From: Candidatus Vicinibacter proximus
GTDB lineage: Bacteria > Bacteroidota > Bacteroidia > Chitinophagales > Saprospiraceae
Reading direction: 5' to 3'
NCBI GenBank assembly: GCA_016713905.1
Contig: JADJOE010000001.1
Location: forward strand, 248,001 to 312,000
DNA length: 64,000 nt
A model generated the notes under the pieces. The model saw nothing but the letters and a program-made list of their open reading frames with translations, did no database searches and had not been told where the DNA came from. Positions 34,210-42,911 of this stretch are shown here, in pieces. Numbering within the stretch: position 1 is the first letter of the stretch; every line of letters starts with the position of its first letter. Position numbers and translations under genes: made by a program.

Positions 34210-34890
34210 ATGTTTTTCCCAATTGGAGATGATCAGGTGCAAGGTGGTAACAAACCTATATTTTCTTATTCATTGATTTTAGTTAATGTTTTAGTGTTTT
34301 TTTATGAACTTAGTTTAGGGCAGGATTTGAGTAATATTTTTGTAAGCCAATATGGAGCAATACCTTTCGAGATTTTAGGGGGAGAAGACTTTTATACACT
34401 TATTACGTGCATGTTTTTGCATGGTGGCTGGATGCACCTGATTGGAAATATGTTATTTCTTTGGGTTTTTGCTGATAATATCGAGGCTGTAATTGGCACA
34501 GTAAATTTTATTATTTTCTATATTCTTGGAGGAATAGCAGCTTCAGTTATTCACATATTTTTTAATCCCTATAGTGAAATTCCAATGATTGGAGCTAGTG
34601 GAGCTATTTCGGCAATAATGGGCACTTATTTAATCATGTTTCCAGCTTCCAGAATTAAAGTACTAATCCTAATTTTCTTTACTGTAGTTTATGTACCTGC
34701 TCTGTTTTTCTTAGGAATTTGGATTGTCCAGCAAATGATTGCAGGAGTGGGTTCTTTAAATCCTACAGCAGAGGAGTCAGTAGGAGTTGCCTGGTGGGCC
34801 CATATTGGAGGATTTGCATTTGGGGTTATTGCTGGTTTTATTGCCAGAAAACAGTATAGGCATAAATATAGATACGATTCAGGGGAATGA
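34210..34890 (+). CDS. Rhomboid-family intramembrane serine protease
   Basis: A 226-aa six-helix membrane protease. The catalytic Ser130 lies in GASGAIS and the catalytic His198 in WWAHIGGF. The conserved HLIGN of helix 2 (residues 76-80) helps form the oxyanion hole. Rhomboids cut single-pass membrane proteins within the bilayer, and no substrate is evident here. The loop between helices 4 and 5 is long, as in many bacterial rhomboids. It starts 16 nt after kdsD. Confidence 0.93.
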   Translation: MFFPIGDDQVQGGNKPIFSYSLILVNVLVFFYELSLGQDLSNIFVSQYGAIPFEILGGEDFYTLITCMFLHGGWMHLIGNMLFLWVFADNIEAVIGTVNFIIFYILGGIAASVIHIFFNPYSEIPMIGASGAISAIMGTYLIMFPASRIKVLILIFFTVVYVPALFFLGIWIVQQMIAGVGSLNPTAEESVGVAWWAHIGGFAFGVIAGFIARKQYRHKYRYDSGE

Positions 34891-34918
34891 TTTAAAGCTA
34901 AGATTTATAGATTTGATT

Positions 34919-35788
34919 TTGAGTAAAATAAAATTGAGGAATTGCTATATAGTTTTATTTTTTATTTTTACTTTATATTCTTGCGATATAAGGCAAAGTA
35001 CAGTTTTTAATAGTTTGTATGGTGGGCATTTTCAACAAAGAATATTTTTGAATTCGTTGAGGCAAGAATTTTTTGAACATGAATTGGATGTTGACTCAGT
35101 AAAATTTAGTAAAGCAATTGATTCTATTCAAGTAAATCTTGAAAAATTGGAACAGGAAGTAGCTAATCACCCAATGCTACCGAATTCAATTTCAAATGTT
35201 CACTTTTTATTGGAGGATAATTTTTATTATTTAGTTGAATTTGATTTTTTAAATCTTGGGGACTTAAATGTAGCCTTGGAAATTATAAAATTAATTAAAA
35301 GAAAAATCCAGAAAATATATTTTCCGGAGGAAGAAGCAGAACTTGACTTTACACGACAGACATTTATACTGGATAATCAAAATAATTTTATTATTCAATA
35401 TAAACAGAACTTGAGAGTTGATACAACAAGTATTGAAGAAAATTTATTAATGAAAGATGACTCAAATGTATTTTTTTCAGACAGTAGTAATTCAGTTTTA
35501 ATTTATGATGAATTTATTCCCAATCAGTTATTAGGTTCAGAAGAAAAGGAAATATTGCAACAAAACAAATCAAACCAAAAAGAAAGTGAGGACATATTTA
35601 GTTCCATGAGTATAAAAATATTTCAGGAATGGACCTTTCCTCGGGAAATACGCAAAATTAAGATTAAACCAGAAATTAAGAACTTACTTCAGTATAAGGG
35701 TTCTCGACTATGGATGAATATAGATGATCGAACATTGGAAGAAATTCAAAACATAAAGGAGATAAGGGCGACAATAATCTTTAAATAA
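34919..35788 (+). CDS. Hypothetical lipoprotein
   Basis: An unrecognised 289-aa protein. The TTG start at 34919 gives MSKIKLRNC followed by a hydrophobic stretch ending in TLYSC, a lipobox. Alternatives are the TTG codons at 34913 and 34934; no ATG is close. The mature part is charged, mixed alpha/beta and acidic, with no domain known to me. A long upstream extension of the frame overlaps the rhomboid gene and is unlikely to be translated. The gene follows rhomboid by 28 nt on the same strand and may belong to that operon. Confidence 0.55.
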   Translation: MSKIKLRNCYIVLFFIFTLYSCDIRQSTVFNSLYGGHFQQRIFLNSLRQEFFEHELDVDSVKFSKAIDSIQVNLEKLEQEVANHPMLPNSISNVHFLLEDNFYYLVEFDFLNLGDLNVALEIIKLIKRKIQKIYFPEEEAELDFTRQTFILDNQNNFIIQYKQNLRVDTTSIEENLLMKDDSNVFFSDSSNSVLIYDEFIPNQLLGSEEKEILQQNKSNQKESEDIFSSMSIKIFQEWTFPREIRKIKIKPEIKNLLQYKGSRLWMNIDDRTLEEIQNIKEIRATIIFK

Positions 35789-35792
35789 AAGA

Positions 35793-36875
35793 TTATAATA
35801 CATTTTTAAAAGCAAGGTACCATTCTTTCCAATCTAACCTTTTTTTAATGACCAATTCATTATATTCTTCTAAGCAGGAATAGTCTTTATTTTCTGATTG
35901 TTGAATTATATTTATTATTCCTGGAACAATCAATTCGATTGGTATTAGATTATGGTTAAAATAGTGTCCGTGTATACGGGCATGATGCAGTATTGAAATT
36001 GCTTCTGCAGGACTAAGGTTGGCTTCTGTTGGTTTTAATTTTTGTTTTCCATCATTAGTTTTACCAACCCTTAATTCTCTAAAAATTGTAACCAATTGTT
36101 CCATTTGTTTTTCTTTAATTTTTGGCAGGGACACTTCCAAAAGTTGCTCCATTTGTTTCACCCTGAAATCAACAATTCTAACTTCTTCTTCCAGTGTTGA
36201 CGGTAAAGGCATCACGATAATGTTAAATCGTCGCTTAAGAGCAGAAGACATTTCATAAATACCTTTATCCTGATCGTTGGCCGTAGCGATTAAATTGAAA
36301 CCCTTTACTGCTTGTACTTGTTTATTTAGTTCAATGACTGGAAGTACCTTTTCGGATAAAATAGTAATTAAAGCATCTTGTGTTTCGGTGGGGATTCTTG
36401 AAAGTTCTTCGATACGAACAATCTGACCTGTGCGCATTGCTGACATAATAGGGGAAGGGATCAAAGCTTCTTCAGAAGGTCCATTCGCAATCAAAGATGC
36501 ATAGTTCCAGCCATACCTAAGGTGATCTTCATGAATACCGGTAGTTCCTTGGATGAGTAAAGAAGAATTACCACAAATTGCGGCAGTTAAATGTTCAGCC
36601 ACCCAAGTTTTTGCTGTTCCAGGTAATCCTGTTAATAACAATGCTCGATCTGATAGAAGTGTAGCAATTGATAACTCTAAAATTTTTTTATCCCCAAAGT
36701 ATTTTGGGGAAATTGAAGTGCCATCTGGCAACTTAGTACCAAGCATGTAGAGCATGATAGCCTTAGGAGAAAGTTTCCAAACGTTTGGTTTTTCATTTTG
36801 GTCAAATTTTTGAAGAGCCAACAATTCATGGGCAAATGTTATTTCTGCAAATGGACGTATAATTTCAAGCTGCAT
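35793..36875 (-). CDS. MoxR-type AAA+ ATPase
   Basis: A 360-aa cytosolic ATPase. Walker A reads GLPGTAKTW, Walker B IVRIEEL, sensor 1 LIATAND, and an arginine-rich ALKRRFN lies downstream. The combination NWKLSP-like (VWKLSPKAIMLYMLG), RYGWNYASL and ILSEKVLPVIEL fits a MoxR subgroup that is usually beside von Willebrand (VWA) and SWIM-type genes. None of those partners is present here; the operon instead holds a monooxygenase and a DUF62 gene. The ATG at 36875 lies 18 nt past the previous stop; the ATG at 36914 would overlap it. Confidence 0.85.
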   Translation of the reverse strand: MQLEIIRPFAEITFAHELLALQKFDQNEKPNVWKLSPKAIMLYMLGTKLPDGTSISPKYFGDKKILELSIATLLSDRALLLTGLPGTAKTWVAEHLTAAICGNSSLLIQGTTGIHEDHLRYGWNYASLIANGPSEEALIPSPIMSAMRTGQIVRIEELSRIPTETQDALITILSEKVLPVIELNKQVQAVKGFNLIATANDQDKGIYEMSSALKRRFNIIVMPLPSTLEEEVRIVDFRVKQMEQLLEVSLPKIKEKQMEQLVTIFRELRVGKTNDGKQKLKPTEANLSPAEAISILHHARIHGHYFNHNLIPIELIVPGIINIIQQSENKDYSCLEEYNELVIKKRLDWKEWYLAFKNVL

Positions 36876-36892
36876 GGTTTTCGTGTCGATAT

Positions 36893-37177
36893 TTATATCT
36901 CTATTAGGTTCCAAGCCTGAGCTTTTTGGCTAAACATTGATTTCGTTTTATTCCATGTGAATTTAAAAAAATCTGACTGTCTGTAATTATCAAGACTTGA
37001 AATATCTACCCAATGACTAAGCGTACATACTGAGTTAACATTATCTAAATCTTCTAAAAGCACTACATCCAGACAACCTTCAAATTTTTGGATTTCCTCA
37101 ACACTTTGATAAAACAAAATTATGAATTCCTTTTTAAACTCAGGCTTAAAGTGCATTTTTACAAAACGAGTAATCAT
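36893..37177 (-). CDS. Small ABM-domain protein (putative quinol monooxygenase-like)
   Basis: A 94-aa ferredoxin-like protein of the antibiotic-biosynthesis-monooxygenase superfamily, seen from MITRFVKMHFKPEFKKEF, then EGCLDVVLLEDLDN and the SHWVDISSLDNYRQSDFF segment. Such small proteins form dimers and may oxidise quinols, degrade heme or have no catalysis. It overlaps the DUF62 gene by 4 nt and lies in the same three-gene operon. Function not assignable. Confidence 0.75.
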   Translation of the reverse strand: MITRFVKMHFKPEFKKEFIILFYQSVEEIQKFEGCLDVVLLEDLDNVNSVCTLSHWVDISSLDNYRQSDFFKFTWNKTKSMFSQKAQAWNLIEI

Positions 37178-37950
37178 TCAAAAACAATTTGTAAAGTTTC
37201 ATCGGCTTTTATATCAAGAGTTTGGGCAGCATTTGAGCCGCAAAGGGCTAAAACCATATATCCCGCATCGTTAAAATAGAGATAAAAACTGCCGTTAAAT
37301 ACATTGTTTTCATCAAGTTCAAAATTAGATATAATTTGGTGTGTTTTAGTATGGAATGAAAACAATCTCCCTGCAGTAATCTTTTCAAAAGGTTCCTTTT
37401 GAATGTTAAATATCAGATTTCCATATCGATCAATGAAGCACACCCTACTTTGAATTCTATCCTTTTGATAAACAGGTGAAACATTAATTTTAACAACAGG
37501 GTTTTCACATGTATCATAAAGTTCAGATAAATCTTCATCTGAAATAATATGTTTAATGACAGAAGAAATTCTTTCTCTAAATTTGAAAGAATCATCACTA
37601 ACCCTAAATATCTTCTCCGGTTTGTTTTGATCACAAATTAAACTTAATAACCCGTTGTCAGGAAGAATTAAAAACTGACCCTCCCATTGAGCAAGTAAAA
37701 TGCCATGATCTTCACCAACATTGAAAACCCAACAAACATGAATACTTCCTTCAGCAAAGGACCTAAATGCATTGGATTGGATAAAAGCCGCCTGTACCAA
37801 ATCAAAAGGAGGAATTTCATGGCTTATATCTATGAAAGTTACCGTAGAATTTTGTTTAAGAATTGTAGCTTTTAAGGCCGCAAGACGAAAATCCTTTTGC
37901 CCAAAATCGGAACAAAGTGCAATAAATTGTGGTTTATGAATATAAGTCAT
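37174..37950 (-). CDS. DUF62 SAM-hydroxide adenosyltransferase-like protein
   Basis: A 258-aa protein of the SAM chlorinase/fluorinase/hydrolase superfamily. Most bacterial members split S-adenosylmethionine with water to adenosine and methionine. The N-terminal SDFGQKD (14-20), the IDISHEIPPFD segment near 40, the mid DNG motif and a C-terminal nucleobase-binding barrel are visible. The usual VDPGVG turn is replaced by VFNVGE, as I recall also happens in other Bacteroidota sequences. A halogenase role is unlikely because no halide-loop or natural-product genes are seen. First gene of the operon with the ABM and MoxR genes. Confidence 0.85.
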   Translation of the reverse strand: MTYIHKPQFIALCSDFGQKDFRLAALKATILKQNSTVTFIDISHEIPPFDLVQAAFIQSNAFRSFAEGSIHVCWVFNVGEDHGILLAQWEGQFLILPDNGLLSLICDQNKPEKIFRVSDDSFKFRERISSVIKHIISDEDLSELYDTCENPVVKINVSPVYQKDRIQSRVCFIDRYGNLIFNIQKEPFEKITAGRLFSFHTKTHQIISNFELDENNVFNGSFYLYFNDAGYMVLALCGSNAAQTLDIKADETLQIVFE

Positions 37951-37996
37951 TTATTAGTCATTAAAATTAGCACGAAAATTACTCATTTCCCTATTA

Positions 37997-38014
37997 TCGT
38001 ATAAATTTGTACGA
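37997..38014 (+). promoter_or_regulatory. -7 element of phoH flanked by a 5-bp dyad
   Basis: TAAATTTG (38002-38009) is exactly flanked by TCGTA and TACGA, an inverted repeat touching the box on both sides. It is 63 nt before the phoH TTG start. The arrangement is like that of the dnaE-like promoter but shorter. Confidence 0.45.
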
Positions 38015-38072
38015 CTTTAATTTAAATTTTTTAAAATACATAGTTTTCAATTAATTTTTAAAACCAAAAAAT

Positions 38073-39053
38073 TTGTCCCAAAGTGAAATTATTTTAAACA
38101 TTGAGAATGTTGACCCATTGGCTCTATATGGTGAAAACAACATCAAGTTGAATTTATTGAGAAAGGCATATCCAGAGCTTGTTATAACCTCCAGAGGGAC
38201 GCAATTGAAAATATTGGGTGATAAAAAGGAAACACAGGAAGTTAAACACAAAGTTGAGTTAATGGTTAAGTTATTGCGAAATAATCATGAATTAAGCTTA
38301 CAAACAGTGGAAGGATTAATCCAAGGCGAAAACCCTTATCCATTGCAAATCTCACAGCATGAAAGCAAACAAGTTTTAGTACATGGACGTGAAGGAAGAG
38401 TGATCTATGCAAAGACAAAAAACCAACAACTGTTAGTAAAAGCGGCTGAAGAGCATGATATAATATTTGCAATTGGTCCAGCGGGGACAGGAAAGACCTA
38501 TACTGCGGTAGCACTTGCAGTAAGGGCCTTGAAAAACAGACAGGTCAAAAAGATAATACTTACAAGACCAGCGGTAGAAGCAGGTGAAAACCTTGGTTTT
38601 CTTCCAGGTGACTTGAAGGAAAAAATAGACCCATATTTGAGACCACTTTATGATGCATTGGACGATATGTTTCCAGCGGAAAGACTTACCCAACTAATTG
38701 AAAGCAGAGTTATAGAAATTGCACCCCTAGCTTTTATGAGGGGTAGAACACTGGATAATGCATTTATTATATTGGATGAAGCACAAAATTCTACTACCCT
38801 CCAGATGAAAATGTTTTTAACTAGATTAGGACCAACGGCAAAATGTATCATTACGGGGGATCTATCCCAAATTGACTTACCGTATCGTCAGACTTCAGGC
38901 TTGAAACAGGCATCAAAACTATTAAATAGTATAGGGGGAATAACCTCAATTTATCTCACGAGAGATGATGTGGTCAGACATAGACTTGTAAAAGAAATTT
39001 TAAAGGCATATGAGGATGAATACAAAAAAAACAACCCATCAGAAGAAGAATAA
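38073..39053 (+). CDS. phoH: PhoH-family ATPase
   Basis: A 326-aa P-loop protein. Walker A GPAGTGKT is at 135-142, Walker B FIILDEAQN near 233, with PHI-like N-terminal region (ENVDPLALYGENN) that may bind RNA. PhoH proteins are ATPases linked to phosphate starvation and RNA processing. Translation starts with TTG at 38073; no ATG is in frame nearby, and the resulting MSQSEIIL start fits. Stop and osmC start are 3 nt apart, so the two are an operon. Confidence 0.93.
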   Translation: MSQSEIILNIENVDPLALYGENNIKLNLLRKAYPELVITSRGTQLKILGDKKETQEVKHKVELMVKLLRNNHELSLQTVEGLIQGENPYPLQISQHESKQVLVHGREGRVIYAKTKNQQLLVKAAEEHDIIFAIGPAGTGKTYTAVALAVRALKNRQVKKIILTRPAVEAGENLGFLPGDLKEKIDPYLRPLYDALDDMFPAERLTQLIESRVIEIAPLAFMRGRTLDNAFIILDEAQNSTTLQMKMFLTRLGPTAKCIITGDLSQIDLPYRQTSGLKQASKLLNSIGGITSIYLTRDDVVRHRLVKEILKAYEDEYKKNNPSEEE

Positions 39054-39056
39054 AAT

Positions 39057-39467
39057 ATGAAAACGTCGAGTATAATTTATAAAGGTGATATTAGAACGGA
39101 AGCGACACACAATAAAAGCGGCCAAATAATATTTACAGATGCACCAACTGATAATTTTGGAAAAGGGGAAGCATTTTCCCCCACTGACTTAGTTGCTACT
39201 GCATTGGGATGTTGTGTTTTATCTATTATGGGAATTGCAGCTAAAACACACGAAATTAAAATGGAGGGAACTAAAGTGGATATTCAAAAAACTATGGCAG
39301 ATAACCCAAGGAGAATAGTAAAAATTGAAGTTGATATATATATGCCAAATTTCGAATACGATTCCAGGGAAAAATCAATATTAACAAATGCCGCAAAAGG
39401 GTGTCCGGTTTCCAGGAGTCTGAATCATGAAATTGAAGAAGTTATCACATTTCACTGGGCCTTATAA
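39057..39467 (+). CDS. OsmC/Ohr-family peroxiredoxin-like protein
   Basis: A 136-aa protein of the OsmC superfamily, which reduces organic hydroperoxides with two cysteines. Candidate catalytic residues are Cys52 or Cys53 (ALGCCVLSIM) and Cys116 (KGCPVSRS). The length is typical. Its position 3 nt after phoH indicates one transcript. Whether it belongs to the OsmC or YhfA branch cannot be told by eye. Confidence 0.9.
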   Translation: MKTSSIIYKGDIRTEATHNKSGQIIFTDAPTDNFGKGEAFSPTDLVATALGCCVLSIMGIAAKTHEIKMEGTKVDIQKTMADNPRRIVKIEVDIYMPNFEYDSREKSILTNAAKGCPVSRSLNHEIEEVITFHWAL

Positions 39468-39525
39468 TGGGAGTGATAATATATCACACATTTAATATTG
39501 AAACAATTTTGTAAACCTAAATTTC

Positions 39526-40731
39526 TTATATACTTATTATTTTAATTTCAACCCTTTGATTTAGAAGTCTACCTTCTTTTGTTGAATTTGGGGCTATAGG
39601 TTGTCTTTTTCCGTACCCTTTATAAGAAATTCGCTCTTCATCAATTCCCTTGGACAAAATATAATCCCTAACGGCTTTTGCTCGGTTGGTAGATAAGCGA
39701 TCACAAAATTCATGGCTTGGCTGGCTATTTGTATGTCCACCAATTTCGATATATATTTTAGGGTTAATTTTTAAAAAATCATATACTTCATCCAAAACCG
39801 GATAAGAACTTGCATTAATTTTGAAGCTATCAGCTGGGAATTGAAGTTTCTCAATTTTTATTGTTTGACCAACTTTGACTTTAGATTTGTCTAAATCTTT
39901 TAAAATTTTTTGTTGTTTTTTTTGTGAAACATTTACCGTTTCATTTGTCTCTTTCACTTTTTCTGAAGAAATGGAAGATGCTGGAGAAGATTTTTGTTCT
40001 GATGCATCTAGTGTTGCTTTTTCTTTTTTATAAGCCAGATATTTCTTTTTATCCTCCGGACAAGGAATTAGCTTAATATTGGATGCATTATCAAGCAACA
40101 AGTTTCCATTATAAGGGAAAAGTACAGGAGTTTTATAAAAGGCTTCAAGTTCAAGATACGGAAGATCGGATTTAGGTTTGAACTCAAAGTCAAATCTTTT
40201 CCAATCAGAATTTGCGACAGGTTCGGATTCAGCTAGAAGTTCTTTTTGGTTGCAATATCCTTCTCCACCATAAATTCTTAAAATTACTGGAGTAGTAAAA
40301 GATTTCAGTTCAGTACTACTCATGTGAGATGCGCTAATATATTCTAAAGATCGCGTCAGGTAAATGGAAAAGGAATAACATCGGCCTTTTTTCAAAGGGC
40401 GAGAAAGTTTTTGACCCACCCTTTCATATGTTTCGTTTTCTCTTACTACCATTCCCAAGTAAGTATTTCCGTGGTACGCTGGTTTGGTTACTCTGAAAAA
40501 AGGTTCCCTCCCCGGAATCTGAGGTTGAATGTCGGGAGGAGTTTCGGCACGAAAACCGCAATCAATCCATGCGGCGGGCGGATTTCCAGGCTGAGGAGTT
40601 CCTTCAAATGAACCATTAATCAAAACAATGGTAGATGTGTCTGCTTGCCCCAATAAGTTTGGATGAATATATAATATGAAAAAAGCGAATATAATAAATC
40701 TGGCAACCATGGATGTGATCTTGGAAAACAT
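39526..40731 (-). CDS. OmpA-family protein with N-terminal carbohydrate-binding-like domain
   Basis: A 401-aa exported protein with a signal peptide at residues 1-29. Residues of about 33-220 form a beta-sandwich-like domain (NGSFEGTPQPGNPPAAWIDCGF, later SDWKRFDFEF) similar to Bacteroidota gliding-associated or CBM-like domains. A charged Ser/Lys-rich linker covers 225-285. The last 115 residues are an OmpA domain that binds peptidoglycan: QFPADSFKINASSYPVLDEV, GGHTNSQ, and LSTNRAKAVRDYILSKGI. It therefore probably anchors a surface or periplasmic domain to the cell wall. Confidence 0.82.
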   Translation of the reverse strand: MFSKITSMVARFIIFAFFILYIHPNLLGQADTSTIVLINGSFEGTPQPGNPPAAWIDCGFRAETPPDIQPQIPGREPFFRVTKPAYHGNTYLGMVVRENETYERVGQKLSRPLKKGRCYSFSIYLTRSLEYISASHMSSTELKSFTTPVILRIYGGEGYCNQKELLAESEPVANSDWKRFDFEFKPKSDLPYLELEAFYKTPVLFPYNGNLLLDNASNIKLIPCPEDKKKYLAYKKEKATLDASEQKSSPASSISSEKVKETNETVNVSQKKQQKILKDLDKSKVKVGQTIKIEKLQFPADSFKINASSYPVLDEVYDFLKINPKIYIEIGGHTNSQPSHEFCDRLSTNRAKAVRDYILSKGIDEERISYKGYGKRQPIAPNSTKEGRLLNQRVEIKIISI

Positions 40732-40887
40732 TAACGCAAGACTTAAATATTTTGTTGGAGAAAGATAAGAAATTTATTTGGCAATTGGAAAGAAAAATTG
40801 AATTAATTTAAAGTGTGTAATTTAAATTCATACAAATCCACTTATGAGTCAAATGACCAAATATGGTGTTAATAGTTAGAGTCAGAA

Positions 40888-41499
40888 TTAAATTTTTAAA
40901 ACACCTCTTTTGTCATTAAATTCATAAAGTATAAACCAGGTTATATTATTTTTATTAATTAGAGGGAAGGAAAAGGAAGCAAGATTTATTTGGTCATTTT
41001 GAAAGAGAATCTTATCATTTACATCATAAATTAAAATTGATAAGGTTTCATTTTTATTTGTTTGAGCCGCTCTAAGAAATAGAAAGTTGTTTTCTAAAAT
41101 GGGTCTAAGCACGGGTTGGTCAATGTCACAAGAGTAAATTATAGAGTAGTCTTCATTATTCTGGTCAGTATAACTAAGTTTATAGCAGACATTTTCTTCA
41201 TGAAAGGAATTGATGTGATCAATAAGTAGTATTTCTGAATGGTTTCCAATGAAATTTTTAAAGGGTTTTAAATTTTCAGAATTCACCCCTTTTTGAATAG
41301 ATAAATTGTGAATAACATCGGGAAAGTCAATTTTTAACTCTGCAAAATCATAACCAATTTGTGTGAAAACGAAACTAATTTTGTTTTCTGCAGGTGAATT
41401 GGCGAGACAAAAGGAATTCAAAAGAACAAAAGGGAACACCCAATTTATACCTTTGAATGCGAAAGCAAAAAGAGTTTCAGTTAAATAAGACATATTCAA
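40888..41499 (-). CDS. Hypothetical exported protein
   Basis: An unrecognised 203-aa protein. A hydrophobic N-terminus, about residues 15-34, could be a signal peptide ending near CLANS. The C-terminal 55 residues (ILIYDVNDKILFQNDQINLASF...) have the strand spacing of a degenerate T9SS sorting domain, but the PNP motif is missing. No -7 box or neighbour gives further hints. The gene lies alone, convergent with nothing close. Confidence 0.5.
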   Translation of the reverse strand: MNMSYLTETLFAFAFKGINWVFPFVLLNSFCLANSPAENKISFVFTQIGYDFAELKIDFPDVIHNLSIQKGVNSENLKPFKNFIGNHSEILLIDHINSFHEENVCYKLSYTDQNNEDYSIIYSCDIDQPVLRPILENNFLFLRAAQTNKNETLSILIYDVNDKILFQNDQINLASFSFPLINKNNITWFILYEFNDKRGVLKI

Positions 41500-41642
41500 A
41501 AATTATATAATGTATAATTATCAAATAATGTGCCAAATGCGTTTTTAAAATACAAATTAATATAAATTAAAATTAGTCCATACAAGCATAATGTGATTAT
41601 TTGAAACTCATGTCTATCGGATGTTAAAGTCAATAGGATAAT

Positions 41643-41650
41643 TATCTTTG
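41643..41650 (+). promoter_or_regulatory. Candidate -7 promoter element for LMW-PTP
   Basis: TATCTTTG, a consensus -7 box, ends 20 nt before the ATG at 41671. Confidence 0.5.
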
Positions 41651-41658
41651 CTTTAATT

Positions 41659-41674
41659 TCATATCGAGATATGA
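41659..41674 (+). repeat. Palindrome covering the LMW-PTP start codon
   Basis: TCATATC and GATATGA form a perfect 7-bp inverted repeat with a 2-nt centre. The right arm contains the ATG of the phosphatase. It may act as an operator at the +1 region; with only 2 nt in the loop, an RNA hairpin would have to open the inner pairs. Confidence 0.5.
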
Positions 41675-42120
41675 GAATATTAATGGTTTGCCTGGGAAAT
41701 ATTTGTCGTTCTCCAATGGCTCAAGCGATCATGGAGTCGTTGGTTAGAGAAAAAGGTTTGGACTGGATTATTGATTCTGCGGGAACCAATGGATTACATG
41801 ATGGCGAAAGTCCAGATGTCCGAGCAATTGAAGAAATTAAAAGGAGGGGTTTAAAAATTGGCCAACAGAGATCAAGAAAAATTCAAAAATCTGATGGGGA
41901 GAATTTTGATTTGATTTTGACAATGGATTATTATATTTTAAATGAATGCAAGAAAATATTTGCTAATAAGCCACACCTTAAAATTGAATGTATAATGAAT
42001 TTTGTTAGTCCTAGTGAAGTGGTAGAGGATCCTTATTATGATGGAAGTTTTGATAAGGCTTTTGATAAAATTGAATCTGGGTGCAGAGCAATTCTCCACC
42101 GTTACTTAAAACATTATTGA
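41671..42120 (+). CDS. Low-molecular-weight protein tyrosine phosphatase
   Basis: A 149-aa phosphatase. The P-loop CLGNICRS (Cys7, Arg13, Ser14) is at the very N-terminus and the general acid Asp120 lies in DPYYDG, both diagnostic. Bacterial relatives act on tyrosine kinases that control exopolysaccharide export or on other phosphoproteins. No bacterial tyrosine kinase gene is adjacent; the next gene is ferritin, 35 nt downstream. A consensus -7 box precedes it. Confidence 0.93.
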   Translation: MRILMVCLGNICRSPMAQAIMESLVREKGLDWIIDSAGTNGLHDGESPDVRAIEEIKRRGLKIGQQRSRKIQKSDGENFDLILTMDYYILNECKKIFANKPHLKIECIMNFVSPSEVVEDPYYDGSFDKAFDKIESGCRAILHRYLKHY

Positions 42121-42155
42121 TACAGAAATTATTAATTAGTTTTAAAAAATATACA

Positions 42156-42680
42156 ATGATACCAGAAATTGAAAAGGCTATAAATGAACAAATTGCGATG
42201 GAGGCTGAAGCAAGTTTCTCTTATTTAAGCATGGCGGTTTGGTGCGATTACAAAGGTTTAGAGGGTACAGCACAATTTTTTTACAGACAGTCTGAAGAGG
42301 AAAAATTTCACATGATGAAATTGGTCGAATATCTTTTGGAGATGGATTGCAAACCAGTAATTCCGGCATTGGGTAATGTGGTCAACGATTATGAATCTGT
42401 TCAATCTATTTTTAAACAAACATTAGTACAGGAGAAAACAGTTAGTCAATCTATCCATAGGATTATAGAAATGGCGACACAGACAAATGACCATGCTACG
42501 AATAATTTTTTACAATGGTATGTTGCTGAACAAAGAGAAGAAGAATCTATGATAAGGAAAATAATAGATAAAATTGAGTTAATAGGAAATGGACCCCAGA
42601 GTTTGTACTATATTGACAAAGAAATGGATCGCTTTAACCAAGCTATAATTAAGAACATAGAAGGAGAAAAAGGTAAATAA
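42156..42680 (+). CDS. Ferritin
   Basis: A 174-aa four-helix bundle that stores iron as ferric mineral. The ferroxidase ligands are visible: E17 (MEAEASFSY), E50 and H53 in SEEEKFHM, then E94 in QEKTVSQS and Q127-type region VAEQREEE. A short fifth helix region follows. The ATG at 42156 is correct; the frame extends upstream into the phosphatase gene without family similarity. Probably transcribed with the phosphatase. Confidence 0.9.
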   Translation: MIPEIEKAINEQIAMEAEASFSYLSMAVWCDYKGLEGTAQFFYRQSEEEKFHMMKLVEYLLEMDCKPVIPALGNVVNDYESVQSIFKQTLVQEKTVSQSIHRIIEMATQTNDHATNNFLQWYVAEQREEESMIRKIIDKIELIGNGPQSLYYIDKEMDRFNQAIIKNIEGEKGK

Positions 42681-42786
42681 AATCCAAACTAAGGGACTTT
42701 AAAATAAAATATATTTAATTTGGCAATTAGGCCACATTACTAAATATAATTTGTAAACCTACCTTATATTACTCAATTGCAATATA

Positions 42787-42817
42787 AAATTTTATTATAG
42801 ATTAAATAATAAAATTT
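42787..42817. repeat. AT-only 12-bp inverted repeat after ferritin
   Basis: AAATTTTATTAT and its exact complement flank a 7-nt loop (AGATTAA). It lies 106 nt after the ferritin stop, between ferritin and the next promoter, and could be an AT-rich transcript-end hairpin. Confidence 0.5.
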
Positions 42818-42861
42818 CTCTTTTAAGATTCTTGCGATTTACCAGATAATTAAATCCAGAC

Positions 42862-42894
42862 TTTTGTGTTTCTGGAACAAACATTGTATTTTTA
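42862..42894 (+). promoter_or_regulatory. Bacteroidota-type promoter with -33 and -7 boxes
   Basis: TTTTG (42862-42866) and TATTTTTA (42887-42894) are separated by 20 nt, the expected spacing for TTTG/TAnnTTTG promoters. The ATG at 42912 lies 17 nt downstream. This is the clearest two-box promoter I see. Confidence 0.6.
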
Positions 42895-42911
42895 TAGTAC
42901 AATTCAAAATT

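Noticed and set aside
37174..37950. DUF62 protein as a fluorinase or chlorinase
   Set aside because: No halide-loop features or halometabolite genes; most bacterial members are SAM hydrolases.
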